Origin: Palleronia abyssalis
Lineage (GTDB): Bacteria > Pseudomonadota > Alphaproteobacteria > Rhodobacterales > Rhodobacteraceae
Length of the DNA: 64,000 bases
Reading direction: 5' to 3'
NCBI RefSeq assembly: GCF_900302445.1
Contig: NZ_ONZF01000001.1
Coordinates: forward strand, 434,001 to 498,000
Shown: positions 52,987 through 60,979 of the stretch, piece by piece
Layout: the number at the start of each line of letters is the position of its first letter
How positions within the stretch are numbered: the first letter of the stretch is position 1
The notes under the pieces: model-generated
What the model was told of the DNA's origin: nothing
Seen by the model: the letters and a program-made list of their open reading frames with translations, nothing else
The model's database searches: none
Program-made: the position numbers and the translations under genes

Positions 52987-53910
52987 CTACCCGGTGGCCT
53001 GCAACAGGTCCGCCCGTGGCAGCAGCATCCGGCTGGGATCGGCGATCAGGGCGGCGTAATGCGCCAGGAAGCGTGCCGCGTCGGCACCGTTCAGCACGCG
53101 GTGGTCGTAGCTGAGATCCAATGGGACGAACGGTACCGGCACGAAGGCCTCGCCGGTCCAGACCGGGCGCAGCTCCGTCCGGGTCAGGCCCAGGATGGCG
53201 ACTTCGGGGGGATTGACGATGGGGGTGAAGGCACTGCCCCCAATTCCGCCGAGGTTGGAGATCGACATGGAGGCGCCGCCCATTTCCTCGGCCTTCAGCT
53301 TGCGCTGCTGGGCGCGTGCGGCCAGATCGGCGATCTCTGCCGCGATCTGCCACAACCCCTTGCGGTCGGCATCACGGATCACGGGCACCATCAGGCCGTG
53401 AGGCGTGTCGACCGCGATCCCGACATGGACGTAGCTTTTCAGGATCAGCCGGTCGCCGTCGGGGGACAGCGATGCATTGACGCGCGGAAAGGCCACCAGG
53501 CAATGGGACAGCACCTTCACATGCACCGCCAGGGCAGTCAGCTTCACGCCCCGCGCCGTGGCCTCGGGCTTCATCCGCGCGCGCAGCGCTTCCACCGCAC
53601 TCATGTCCGCTTGATCGTGATGCGTGACCTGGGGGATCGTCGCGTTGGCGGCGGCCAGGTTTGCGGCGGCCAGTTGCGGGACCCGGCCCATCTTTTCCTC
53701 GTGCACGGGTCCGTAGGCGGCGTGATCGACCGCCCAGTAGCGCGCGTGGTCGGGCCCGGCGACCGGCGCGGCGCCGGAGGTCTCGCCCCGGATCGCGCGA
53801 TCCACGTCCTCGCGGGCGATGTGGCTGCGCCCGGTGCTGCGGCCCAGCTCGTCCAGGTCGAGGCCGGCGTCCAGCGCGTGTTTGCGGGTCGAGGGGGAAG
53901 CCGTCACCAT
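52987..53910 (-). CDS. E2 acyltransferase catalytic protein without lipoyl domain
   Basis: 307-aa protein with a short peripheral-subunit-binding domain at the N-terminus (PSTRKHALDAGLDLDELGRS, residues about 6-25) and a full CATase domain (about 75-307) ending in LSYDHRVLNGADAARFL, which carries the catalytic His. Asn for Asp in this motif also occurs in Pseudomonas/Azotobacter E2p. There is no lipoyl domain, so it must use lipoyl groups from another protein, presumably the one at 55381-56685. Last gene of the operon; it starts one base after the aldehyde dehydrogenase stop. Confidence 0.87.
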   Translation of the reverse strand: MVTASPSTRKHALDAGLDLDELGRSTGRSHIAREDVDRAIRGETSGAAPVAGPDHARYWAVDHAAYGPVHEEKMGRVPQLAAANLAAANATIPQVTHHDQADMSAVEALRARMKPEATARGVKLTALAVHVKVLSHCLVAFPRVNASLSPDGDRLILKSYVHVGIAVDTPHGLMVPVIRDADRKGLWQIAAEIADLAARAQQRKLKAEEMGGASMSISNLGGIGGSAFTPIVNPPEVAILGLTRTELRPVWTGEAFVPVPFVPLDLSYDHRVLNGADAARFLAHYAALIADPSRMLLPRADLLQATG

Positions 53911-53911
53911 G

Positions 53912-55369
53912 TCACCACTCCGCCGAGATGTATTGCGTTTCCATGAACTCGTGCATGCCCTCGTGCCCGCCCTCTCGGCCGAGACCCGATTGCTTGGTGC
54001 CGCCGAAGGGTGCGGCGGGGTCCGAGACGAGGCCGCGATTGAAGCCGACCATGCCGTAGTCCAGCCGTTCGCAGACCTGCATCCCGCGCTTCATGTCGCC
54101 CGAGAAGACATAGGCGACCAGCCCGTACTCGGTGTCGTTGGCGCGGCGGATCACGTCGTCGGTGTCGGTGAAGGTCTGGATCGCGGCGACGGGGCCGAAG
54201 ATCTCGTCGGCCACGCAATCGGCGGTCTCGGGGACGTCTGCCAGAACCGTCGGCGGGTAGTAATAGCCCGGCCCGTCGGGCGCGGTGCCGCCGCAGATCA
54301 GGCGCGCGCCCTTGTCCAGCGCATCCGCGACGAAGCCCGCGACCTTGTCGCGCGTCGCGGCGTTGACCAGCGGTCCGACATCGACACCGTCGTCCCGGCC
54401 GTCGCCCAGTTTCAGCGCCGACATGGCGGCGGCGAACTTCTCGACGAAGGCGTCGTGGATCTTCTCGTGGACGTAGAAGCGGTTGGCGGCGGTGCAGGCC
54501 TCGCCGAGATTGCGCATCTTGGCCTGCATCGCCCCACGGACGGCCACGTCGAGTTCGGCATCGTCGAACACGATCAGCGGCGCGTTGCCGCCAAGCTCCA
54601 TCGCCGGCTTCAGCACCCGGTCGGCGGCGGCGTGCAGCAGCTTGCGTCCCACCCCGGTCGAGCCGGTGAACGATACAACGCGCACCCGTGGATCATGGAG
54701 GAGGTGATCCACGAGCGCGCCAGTCCTGCGCGAAGGCAGAACGTTCACGAGACCCTTGGGCACTCCCGCTTCCTCCAGAAGCGGCATCAGCGCCAGCATG
54801 GTCAGCGGCGTCTCGGACGCAGGCTTGATGATGACGGGGCATCCAGCGGCCAGCGCCGGCGCGATCTTGCGCGTGCCCATGGCAGCCGGATAGTTCCACG
54901 GCGTGACCAACACGGCGATCCCGGCGGGCTTGTGCTGCACGATGATGCGCGCGCCCGAGGCCGGGGCGTGCGTGATCATGCCATCCGCGCGCACCGCCTC
55001 TTCCGCGAACCAGCGGAAAAACTCTGCCGCGTACCCGGCCTCACCCATGGCATCGGCCTTCGCCTTGCCGTTCTCCAGCGTGATCAGGCGGGCGAACTCC
55101 GTCTGCCGGGAGGTCATCAGTTCCCACGCCCGGCGCAGGACTTCCGATCGGTCGCGGGGCGTGCGCCCGGCCCAGTCGGCAAAGGCCGCCTGCGCGGCGT
55201 CCAGTGCGGCGTCGGCATCGGCGATCTCGGCCGAGGCGACCGAGGCGATGACCGTCTCGTCGGCGGGGTTGACCACGTCGAAGCGCTGCCCCTCCGCGCC
55301 GCCACGCCATGCGCCGCCGATATAAAGGTCGGTCATCAAGCGGTCGTCGGTCCAGACGGTATCAGGCAT
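53912..55369 (-). CDS. NAD(P)-dependent aldehyde dehydrogenase, succinate-semialdehyde dehydrogenase-like
   Basis: 485-aa aldehyde dehydrogenase of the GabD/SSADH group. Cofactor motif VTPWNYPAAM (near residue 152), catalytic Glu in MELGGNAP and catalytic Cys in NLGEACTAANRFYVH. The SSADH-type end FGGTKQSGLGREGGHEGM is present. It is unusual to find this gene inserted between two E2 genes. It could oxidise an aldehyde produced upstream in the same pathway. Start ATG 55369 has a perfect AAGGAGG. Confidence 0.87.
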   Translation of the reverse strand: MPDTVWTDDRLMTDLYIGGAWRGGAEGQRFDVVNPADETVIASVASAEIADADAALDAAQAAFADWAGRTPRDRSEVLRRAWELMTSRQTEFARLITLENGKAKADAMGEAGYAAEFFRWFAEEAVRADGMITHAPASGARIIVQHKPAGIAVLVTPWNYPAAMGTRKIAPALAAGCPVIIKPASETPLTMLALMPLLEEAGVPKGLVNVLPSRRTGALVDHLLHDPRVRVVSFTGSTGVGRKLLHAAADRVLKPAMELGGNAPLIVFDDAELDVAVRGAMQAKMRNLGEACTAANRFYVHEKIHDAFVEKFAAAMSALKLGDGRDDGVDVGPLVNAATRDKVAGFVADALDKGARLICGGTAPDGPGYYYPPTVLADVPETADCVADEIFGPVAAIQTFTDTDDVIRRANDTEYGLVAYVFSGDMKRGMQVCERLDYGMVGFNRGLVSDPAAPFGGTKQSGLGREGGHEGMHEFMETQYISAEW

Positions 55370-55380
55370 GGAAGCCTCCT

Positions 55381-56685
55381 TCAGAAGAGCTGGCGCAAGG
55401 GATCGGCAATGCGGTCGGCAAGCCCCGCAACGAAATCGGTCGCCGTTTCCTCGTCCATGGCGGCGGGATCGGCATCATAGGTCACGGTCAACATCGCCCC
55501 GGTGCGCGCGAGGGTGATCACGGGAACAGCCCTACCCCCCGCCTGCACCGACGTCAGCCGCGTGGCGCTGAGGTCGCGCAGGATCAGGGCCGGCGGTCCT
55601 TCGCCCACGCCCGCCCGAGGCAGATCGGGATCGTCCAAGCGCGCGCTCGAAGGGCGCAGTTCGACCGCGACGTGATCCGCACCCGTGGCATGGCGCAGCG
55701 CCCCGGCAGCCAGCGCGGCGAACAGGGCCGCCCGGCCGGTGTCCAAGGCCAGCGCGTCGAACGCCTCGGCGGGGGCGCTCGCCTTGATGCCCAACCGTGC
55801 CGCCTGCGGCGTGGGGGCCGACGTGGCTTTTGGGGCGGCGGTGGCCTCAGGGCGGTCCAGATCGGCCGCGTGGAACGGCTGGCCGAGGCCGGCCTCGGCC
55901 AGCCTTGCGAGGTCGATCCCGCGTTCTTTCGCAAGGCGGCGGGCCTTGGGCGAGGCAAGAATGCGCCCGCCGGTCGGGGCCGGACTGGCAGGCTTCTGTT
56001 CGGGCGCCTTGTCCGGCGACCCGGCGGGTGAGGCCCGGTCTTCCTGGTCGTCGGGCGTGGCGTCGGGCTTGGCGTCCGACCCCGCGGCGTGGCCCTTGGG
56101 GGCACTGCTGCGCGTCGGGGCGTCGGGCTTCTCGGTCGACAGGATGGCGATCACGTCGCCCACCGGCACGTCGTCGCCTGCCTCGGCATAGATCGCGGCG
56201 ACGAAGCCGTCGCCTTCGGCGGGTACCTCCATCGTGGCCTTGTCGGTCTCGACCTCGAACAGGGCATCGCCCTCCTTCACGGCCGCGCCCGGCTCGACCA
56301 GCCAGGCCACGATCCGGCCCGTGTCCTGCGCCATTCCAAGCGCGGGCATGATCACCTTGCGCCCCTCCGGCGTGCTGTCCGGCGCGGCCTCCGGCTCGGG
56401 CGCAGCCTCCGTCTCGGGGGCGGCGTCGGACCCGCCCGTGCCCTCGGCGGTGTCCGAGATCAACGCGATCACCTTGCCCACCGGCACGCTGTCGCCTTCA
56501 GCGGCGCTGACATCGGTCAGGTAGCCCGCGCCCTGCGCCTCGACCTCCATCGTGGCCTTGTCGGTCTCGACCTCGAACAGGGCATCGCCCTCGGCCACCG
56601 CGTCGCCCTCGGATTTCAGCCAGGCGACGATCAGGCCGGTGTCCTGCGCCATTCCAAGCGCGGGCATGATGACCTCACGCGGCAT
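55381..56685 (-). CDS. Lipoyl carrier E2 with two lipoyl domains and a degenerate acyltransferase domain
   Basis: 434-aa protein. Two lipoyl domains (residues about 2-77 and 109-183) each carry ETDKA with the lipoylated Lys at 43 and 149. An Ala/Pro linker (about 185-240) leads to a subunit-binding domain (ASPKARRLAKERGIDLARL, about 244-262). The C-terminal 140 residues resemble a shrunken CATase domain: the position of the catalytic DHRxxDG reads YDADPAAMDEE, so the His is lost. It can carry acyl groups but probably not transfer them. Overlaps the E1beta stop by 11 bp. Confidence 0.85.
   Translation of the reverse strand: MPREVIMPALGMAQDTGLIVAWLKSEGDAVAEGDALFEVETDKATMEVEAQGAGYLTDVSAAEGDSVPVGKVIALISDTAEGTGGSDAAPETEAAPEPEAAPDSTPEGRKVIMPALGMAQDTGRIVAWLVEPGAAVKEGDALFEVETDKATMEVPAEGDGFVAAIYAEAGDDVPVGDVIAILSTEKPDAPTRSSAPKGHAAGSDAKPDATPDDQEDRASPAGSPDKAPEQKPASPAPTGGRILASPKARRLAKERGIDLARLAEAGLGQPFHAADLDRPEATAAPKATSAPTPQAARLGIKASAPAEAFDALALDTGRAALFAALAAGALRHATGADHVAVELRPSSARLDDPDLPRAGVGEGPPALILRDLSATRLTSVQAGGRAVPVITLARTGAMLTVTYDADPAAMDEETATDFVAGLADRIADPLRQLF
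56225..56670 (-). repeat. Direct DNA repeats encoding the duplicated lipoyl domains
   Basis: A perfect 50-bp repeat (56225-56274 and 56543-56592) and a perfect 32-bp repeat (56321-56352 and 56639-56670) share the same 318-bp offset (106 codons). The unit is one lipoyl domain plus linker. Identity at third codon positions points to recent duplication or ongoing gene conversion. Confidence 0.85.
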
Positions 56686-57670
56686 GGACCAGCTCCCCGC
56701 GGCAGATCTTCGCCGCGGCCTCGGCCACCTTTTCCGGGGTCGGGACGGTCAGATCCTCCAGCGCGGGGCTGAACGGGACCGGCACGTCCATCGCGCCGAA
56801 GCGCAGCACCGGCGCGTCAAGGTGATAGAACGCCTTCTCGGCGATCCTTGCGGCGATCTCGGCGCTGACGCCATAGCTCTGGTGGCCTTCGTCGACGACG
56901 ATGGCGCGGCTGGTCTTCTTCGCGCTTTCGACGATGGTGGCCTCGTCCAGCGGGACGATGGTCCGCGGGTCGATGACCTCGGCACTGATGCCCTGTTTCT
57001 CCAGCAGATCGGCCGCCTTCAGGCAGACCTGCACCATGGACGATGTCCCGACCAGGGTGATGTCGCGCCCCTTGCGCAGCACGGCCGCCTCGCCAAAGGG
57101 GATCAGGTATTCCTCTTCGGGGACCTCGGCCTTGTCGTTGTACATCAGCTTGTCTTCGAAGATCACGACCGGGTTGTCGTCGCGGATCGCGGTCTTCAGA
57201 AGGCCCTTCGCCTCGTAGGCCGAGGAGGGCAGCGCAACCTTCAGTCCGGGGATATGGGCCACCAGCGCATGCAGGGATTGCGAGTGCTGCGCGGCCGAGC
57301 GTCGCGTCGCGCCCAGGTTCGTGCGCAGCACCATCGGCACGGTCAGCTTGCCGCCGGACATGTAATGCGTCTTGGCCGCCTGGTTGCACAGCTGGTCCAT
57401 GACCAGGAACAGAAAGTCCCCGAACATCAGGTCGACAATGGGCCGCGTGCCGGTCATCGCCGCCCCGACCCCCATGCCGACGAACCCCGGCTCCGAGATC
57501 GGCGTGTCGATCACCCGGCCCGTGCCGAATTCCTCCACAAGGCCCGCAGTGATCTTGAACGGCGTGCCGGCCTCTGCCACGTCCTCGCCCATCAGGAAGA
57601 CGCGGTCGTCGCGCCGCATCTCTTCCGCGATCGCCTCGTTGACCGCCTTGCCCAGTGTGATCTGTCGCAT
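56675..57670 (-). CDS. 2-oxo acid/acetoin dehydrogenase E1 beta subunit
   Basis: 331-aa beta subunit of a thiamine-diphosphate dehydrogenase (PdhB/AcoB type). It has the E1beta start ITLGKAVNEAIAEEM, VFLMGEDVAEAG, and the conserved FGTGRVIDTPISEPGFVGMGVGAAMTG region split over residues 48-73, followed by DLMFGDF. It forms the alpha2beta2 E1 with the upstream gene, 10 bp away. Confidence 0.9.
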   Translation of the reverse strand: MRQITLGKAVNEAIAEEMRRDDRVFLMGEDVAEAGTPFKITAGLVEEFGTGRVIDTPISEPGFVGMGVGAAMTGTRPIVDLMFGDFLFLVMDQLCNQAAKTHYMSGGKLTVPMVLRTNLGATRRSAAQHSQSLHALVAHIPGLKVALPSSAYEAKGLLKTAIRDDNPVVIFEDKLMYNDKAEVPEEEYLIPFGEAAVLRKGRDITLVGTSSMVQVCLKAADLLEKQGISAEVIDPRTIVPLDEATIVESAKKTSRAIVVDEGHQSYGVSAEIAARIAEKAFYHLDAPVLRFGAMDVPVPFSPALEDLTVPTPEKVAEAAAKICRGELVHAA

Positions 57671-57680
57671 GTCGCTCTCC

Positions 57681-58679
57681 TCAGGCGCTCAGGGCATGTC
57701 GGGTGCCGGCATAGACATGCATGTCCACCTCGGACCCGTCGGGATAAGCCGCATCCAGCGCGTATTGCACCGCCGCCTCGGCGTCCTGCTTCACCGCGTC
57801 GTTGATGGCGACCAGATCGTCGGCACTGACGATGCCCTCGGATTGCAACCACTTGCCGAAGCCGGTGATCGGGTCGCGGGTGGTCTTCCACTCCGCCTCC
57901 TCGTCCTTCGAGCGATAGTAGTCGCGGTTGATGTCGCCCACGTGGTGCCCGTGATAGCGATAGGTCTTCAGCTCGATGAAGAACGGCCCCTCGCCCTTGC
58001 GGCAGCGCGCGACCAGCTCGGCGGACAGCTTGTTCACCGCAAGCACGTCCTGCCCGTCGATGCTGTGCGCCTCGATCCCGAAGGCCTCGGCGCGCGCGGT
58101 CATCGACCCCGCCGCGATCTCCTCGGTCTTGGTGTATTCGGAATAACCGTTGTTCTCGCAGGCATAGATGACCGGCAGGCCCCATAGCGCGGCCATGTTC
58201 ATCACCTCGTACCACAGGCCCTGCGCCGTCGCCCCGTCGCCGAAGAAACAGACCGTGACCTGCCCGTCGCCCAGCATCTTGTGGCTGAGCGCGGCCCCCG
58301 TCGCGATCCCCATCGACCCGCCGACGATGGCGTTGGCCCCGAGGTTGCCGTTCGACTGGTCGGCAATGTGCATCGACCCGCCCTTGCCCCGGCAGTATCC
58401 CTCTTCCTTGCCCAGAAGTTCGCAGAACATCGCCTTGAAATCCGCACCCTTGGCCACGCAATGGCCGTGCCCACGATGGGTCGAGGTGATGTGATCCTGG
58501 GGCGTCAACGCCTCGCAAATGCCAACCGCGACTGCCTCCTGCCCCGAATACATATGCGTCAGGCCCGGCATCTTGGCCGAAAGGTAAAGTTGGTTCGCCT
58601 GATCCTCGAAGGCGCGGATCCGCACCATCTGGCGATACATCCTGAGGTAATCGTCGCTGTTGTGCTTGGCCTCGGCCAT
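57681..58679 (-). CDS. 2-oxo acid/acetoin dehydrogenase E1 alpha subunit
   Basis: 332-aa alpha subunit. The ThDP motif runs from GDGATAQGLWYE (about residues 148-159) to CENN (about 173-176). The loop GGSMHIAD (about 103-110) is the acetoin-dehydrogenase form (pyruvate dehydrogenase usually has GGSMHMF). STHRGHGHCVAKGAD also fits AcoA. So the true substrate may be acetoin or another small 2-oxo or alpha-hydroxyketone. Start ATG 58679 has GGGGGAG upstream. Confidence 0.88.
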   Translation of the reverse strand: MAEAKHNSDDYLRMYRQMVRIRAFEDQANQLYLSAKMPGLTHMYSGQEAVAVGICEALTPQDHITSTHRGHGHCVAKGADFKAMFCELLGKEEGYCRGKGGSMHIADQSNGNLGANAIVGGSMGIATGAALSHKMLGDGQVTVCFFGDGATAQGLWYEVMNMAALWGLPVIYACENNGYSEYTKTEEIAAGSMTARAEAFGIEAHSIDGQDVLAVNKLSAELVARCRKGEGPFFIELKTYRYHGHHVGDINRDYYRSKDEEAEWKTTRDPITGFGKWLQSEGIVSADDLVAINDAVKQDAEAAVQYALDAAYPDGSEVDMHVYAGTRHALSA

Positions 58680-58718
58680 CTTGCCCACTCCCCCGAAGGC
58701 CGGGGCACACGGCCCCGC

Positions 58719-58770
58719 CTTCATCCTTGTCAAAATACCCCCGCCGGAGGCACCGCTCTGGCAGGAGCGG
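58719..58770 (-). terminator. Hairpin and Rhodobacterales-type intergenic element between the M24 and E1alpha genes
   Basis: CCGCTC-CTGCCA-GAGCGG (58753-58770) forms a stem directly after the M24 stop. It is followed on the transcript by TGCCTCCGGCGGGGGTATTT and TGACAAGGATGA (58719-58752). I recall this string as a very common intergenic element in Roseobacter-group genomes, often at operon ends. It contains TTGACA on this strand, so it might also act as a promoter for E1alpha. Confidence 0.55.
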
Positions 58771-58771
58771 T

Positions 58772-60079
58772 TCAGTAGCGGTTCGCGATCGGCAATTCCT
58801 CGGCCGGGAACAGCGAGATCACCTCGCAGCCGGTGTCGGTGACGACGACCTCCTCCTCGATCCGCGCGGCCGAATACCCGTCGTCGGCAGGGCAGTAGGT
58901 CTCCAATGCGAAGACCATGCCCGTCTGGATCTCCATCGGGTTATCCAGACTCACGGCCCGGCTGATAATGGGCCGCTCGTGCAGGGCCAGTCCCAGCCCG
59001 TGTCCAAATTGCAGCCCGAAAGCCGCCAGTTCATCCGGAAAGCCCAGGGATTCCGCTGTCGGCCACAGCTTGGCCACCTGGTCGGTGGTCACGCCGGGCT
59101 TGATCGCCTGGATCGCCGCATCCAACCAGTCGCGGGCCTTCACATAGGCATCCACCTGCACGGGCGTCGAACGGCCGATGTTGAACGTGCGGTAATAGCA
59201 GGTGCGATAGCCCTGATAGGACTGCAGGATATCGAAGAACGCCTGGTCGCCAGGGCGGAAATAGCGGTCGGTAAAATTGTGCGGATGCGGGTTGCACCGC
59301 TCGCCCGCGATGGCGTTGATGGCCTCGACATCGTCCGATCCCATCTCGTACAGCATCTTGTTCGACATCGCGACGATGTCGTTCTCGCGGATACCGGGCT
59401 TCAGCTCTTCGTAGATCATGTGGTAGACACCATCGACCATGCTGGCGGCCTGCGTCAGCAGCTGGATCTCGTCCCAGTTCTTGATCTCACGCGCCGACAG
59501 CATGATTTGCTGGCCGTCCACGACGTTCAGGCCGGCTTCCTTCAACGCATGGAACATCGCCGTTTCGGCGTAATCGACACCGACAGGCATGCCCTTCATG
59601 CCCGCGTCCTCGATCAGGCCCGCGATTTCCTCGGCGTATTTCTTCATCAGCCCGAACGAGGGCGGGATCGTCCCGCGCATACCCACCACACCCGCGCGGC
59701 AATGGTCCGGCACCAGCCAGTCCGCGTATTTCTTGTGGTGGACGGCGGCCGATCCGAAATCCCAGACATAGGGCGCATCATCACCGGTCAGCAGGCAGAA
59801 CCGGCACATCTTGTCACGTTCCCACTCGCCAATCTTGGTGGCCGAGACGTAACGGATATTGTTCACGTCAAACAGCAACAACGTCCCGCAATCACTTGAT
59901 TTCAAAGCCTCACGCGTGCGGCTGAGACGATAGCGGCGCAGCCGGTCATGATCGACCCGACGCTCGAAATCGACACTCGTATGGCCCCAGGCAGGCAATC
60001 GCCCCTCCCACCGCCAATTGGGGTCAAGGTCGTGCGGTTGCAGCACGTTGGGGGTCAGGGCGCGGTTCACGTGGGTCAT
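58772..60079 (-). CDS. M24-family (creatinase/prolidase/DddP-like) protein with one altered metal ligand
   Basis: 435-aa pita-bread-fold protein. The C-terminal half (about residues 190-425) has His in FGHGLGLALHERP (about 359-371), Glu in FALETY (about 393) and Glu in ARIEEEVVVT (about 408). The first metal Asp is in FFDILQSYQGY (about 283), but the second (YxxDLTRT in prolidases) reads YRTCYYRTF, a Cys at about 294. DddP (DMSP lyase) and creatinase are relatives; creatinase works without metal. Catabolic operon context argues against a simple peptidase. Function not assigned. Confidence 0.75.
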   Translation of the reverse strand: MTHVNRALTPNVLQPHDLDPNWRWEGRLPAWGHTSVDFERRVDHDRLRRYRLSRTREALKSSDCGTLLLFDVNNIRYVSATKIGEWERDKMCRFCLLTGDDAPYVWDFGSAAVHHKKYADWLVPDHCRAGVVGMRGTIPPSFGLMKKYAEEIAGLIEDAGMKGMPVGVDYAETAMFHALKEAGLNVVDGQQIMLSAREIKNWDEIQLLTQAASMVDGVYHMIYEELKPGIRENDIVAMSNKMLYEMGSDDVEAINAIAGERCNPHPHNFTDRYFRPGDQAFFDILQSYQGYRTCYYRTFNIGRSTPVQVDAYVKARDWLDAAIQAIKPGVTTDQVAKLWPTAESLGFPDELAAFGLQFGHGLGLALHERPIISRAVSLDNPMEIQTGMVFALETYCPADDGYSAARIEEEVVVTDTGCEVISLFPAEELPIANRY

Positions 60080-60157
60080 TTTGGGGGCCTCCTTCGAAGG
60101 GGCGAATGGCAATCGGCGTCAAGGGTTTGGCACGGCGATCCTGTCACCGCGCGGGCG

Positions 60158-60967
60158 TCACTGGATGCACCAACCGCCGTCGATATGGATCATCTGGCCT
60201 GTCATGTAGTCGCTGTCGTCGGACACCAGGAACGACGCGGTGCCGGTGATGTCGTCGGGATAAGACACGCGCTTGATCTGCAGCGCGTCGCGGACGATAT
60301 CCTCGTAGGCCTGCCCCTCCTTCTGCTTGAAGCCGATATCGACAAGGTCCTTGTCGAGCTGCTCCCACAGGGGGGTGACGACCACGCCCGGTGCATAGCC
60401 GTTGACCGTGATGCCGTGTTCGGCCAGACCAAGCGCCCCGCAATGGGTCAGCGCCAGGACGCCGTATTTCGACGTGCAATAGACCGTCACGTCCAGAAGC
60501 GGCTTGCGCGACGCGATGGAGCCGACGTTGATGATCTTGTAGGGATGCCCTTCCATCGGGCCCTGGGCGATCATCTGGCGGGCGGTCTCCTGCATGCCCA
60601 GCCACATGGCCTTGGTGTTGACCGTCATGATCATGTCCCAGTTGTCTTCGTCGATATCCATGAAGAAGCGGGGCTTGTTCAGGCCGGCGTTGAACAGGCC
60701 GACATTGATCGACCCGAAGGCATCGACGGTCGCCTTCACGGCTGCGGCATTATCCTCGCGACGGGTGACGTCCATCTGCACGGCGACGGCCTTGCCGCCG
60801 CCGTTCGCGTTGATCCGCTCGGCAGTAGCCTGCGCCGCGTCCCCGTCGAGATCGCCGAGGCAGACATTCGCCCCCTGCGCGGCGAAGGCTTCGGCATTGG
60901 CCGCGCCCATGCCGCGTGCGGCCCCGGTGATGAGCACGTTCTTTCCGTCGAGACGCTTGGGATCCAT
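60158..60967 (-). CDS. Short-chain dehydrogenase/reductase
   Basis: 269-aa classical SDR with the cofactor motif TGAARGMGAANAEAF (about residues 14-28), acidic LGDLDGD that favours NAD(H), the stretch LFNAGLNKP in place of NNAG, and catalytic Ser in NVGSIAS with YCTSK (Tyr-x3-Lys) near 163-167. It ends in GQMIHIDGGW, the SDR C-terminal signature. In this operon it probably oxidises the imported sugar, polyol or derived alcohol. Sits between the regulator and the M24 gene. Confidence 0.87.
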   Translation of the reverse strand: MDPKRLDGKNVLITGAARGMGAANAEAFAAQGANVCLGDLDGDAAQATAERINANGGGKAVAVQMDVTRREDNAAAVKATVDAFGSINVGLFNAGLNKPRFFMDIDEDNWDMIMTVNTKAMWLGMQETARQMIAQGPMEGHPYKIINVGSIASRKPLLDVTVYCTSKYGVLALTHCGALGLAEHGITVNGYAPGVVVTPLWEQLDKDLVDIGFKQKEGQAYEDIVRDALQIKRVSYPDDITGTASFLVSDDSDYMTGQMIHIDGGWCIQ

Positions 60968-60979
60968 GGTCTTTTTCCT

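Noticed and set aside
52987-53910. Asn in DHRVLNG as evidence of a dead E2 catalytic protein
   Set aside because: Asn at this position occurs in active Pseudomonas/Azotobacter pyruvate dehydrogenase E2 enzymes, and the catalytic His is present.
58772-60079. Calling the M24 protein DMSP lyase DddP
   Set aside because: Similarity is at family level only; the DddP metal Asp pair (FDTD) and following Asp are not conserved, and no DMSP genes are nearby.
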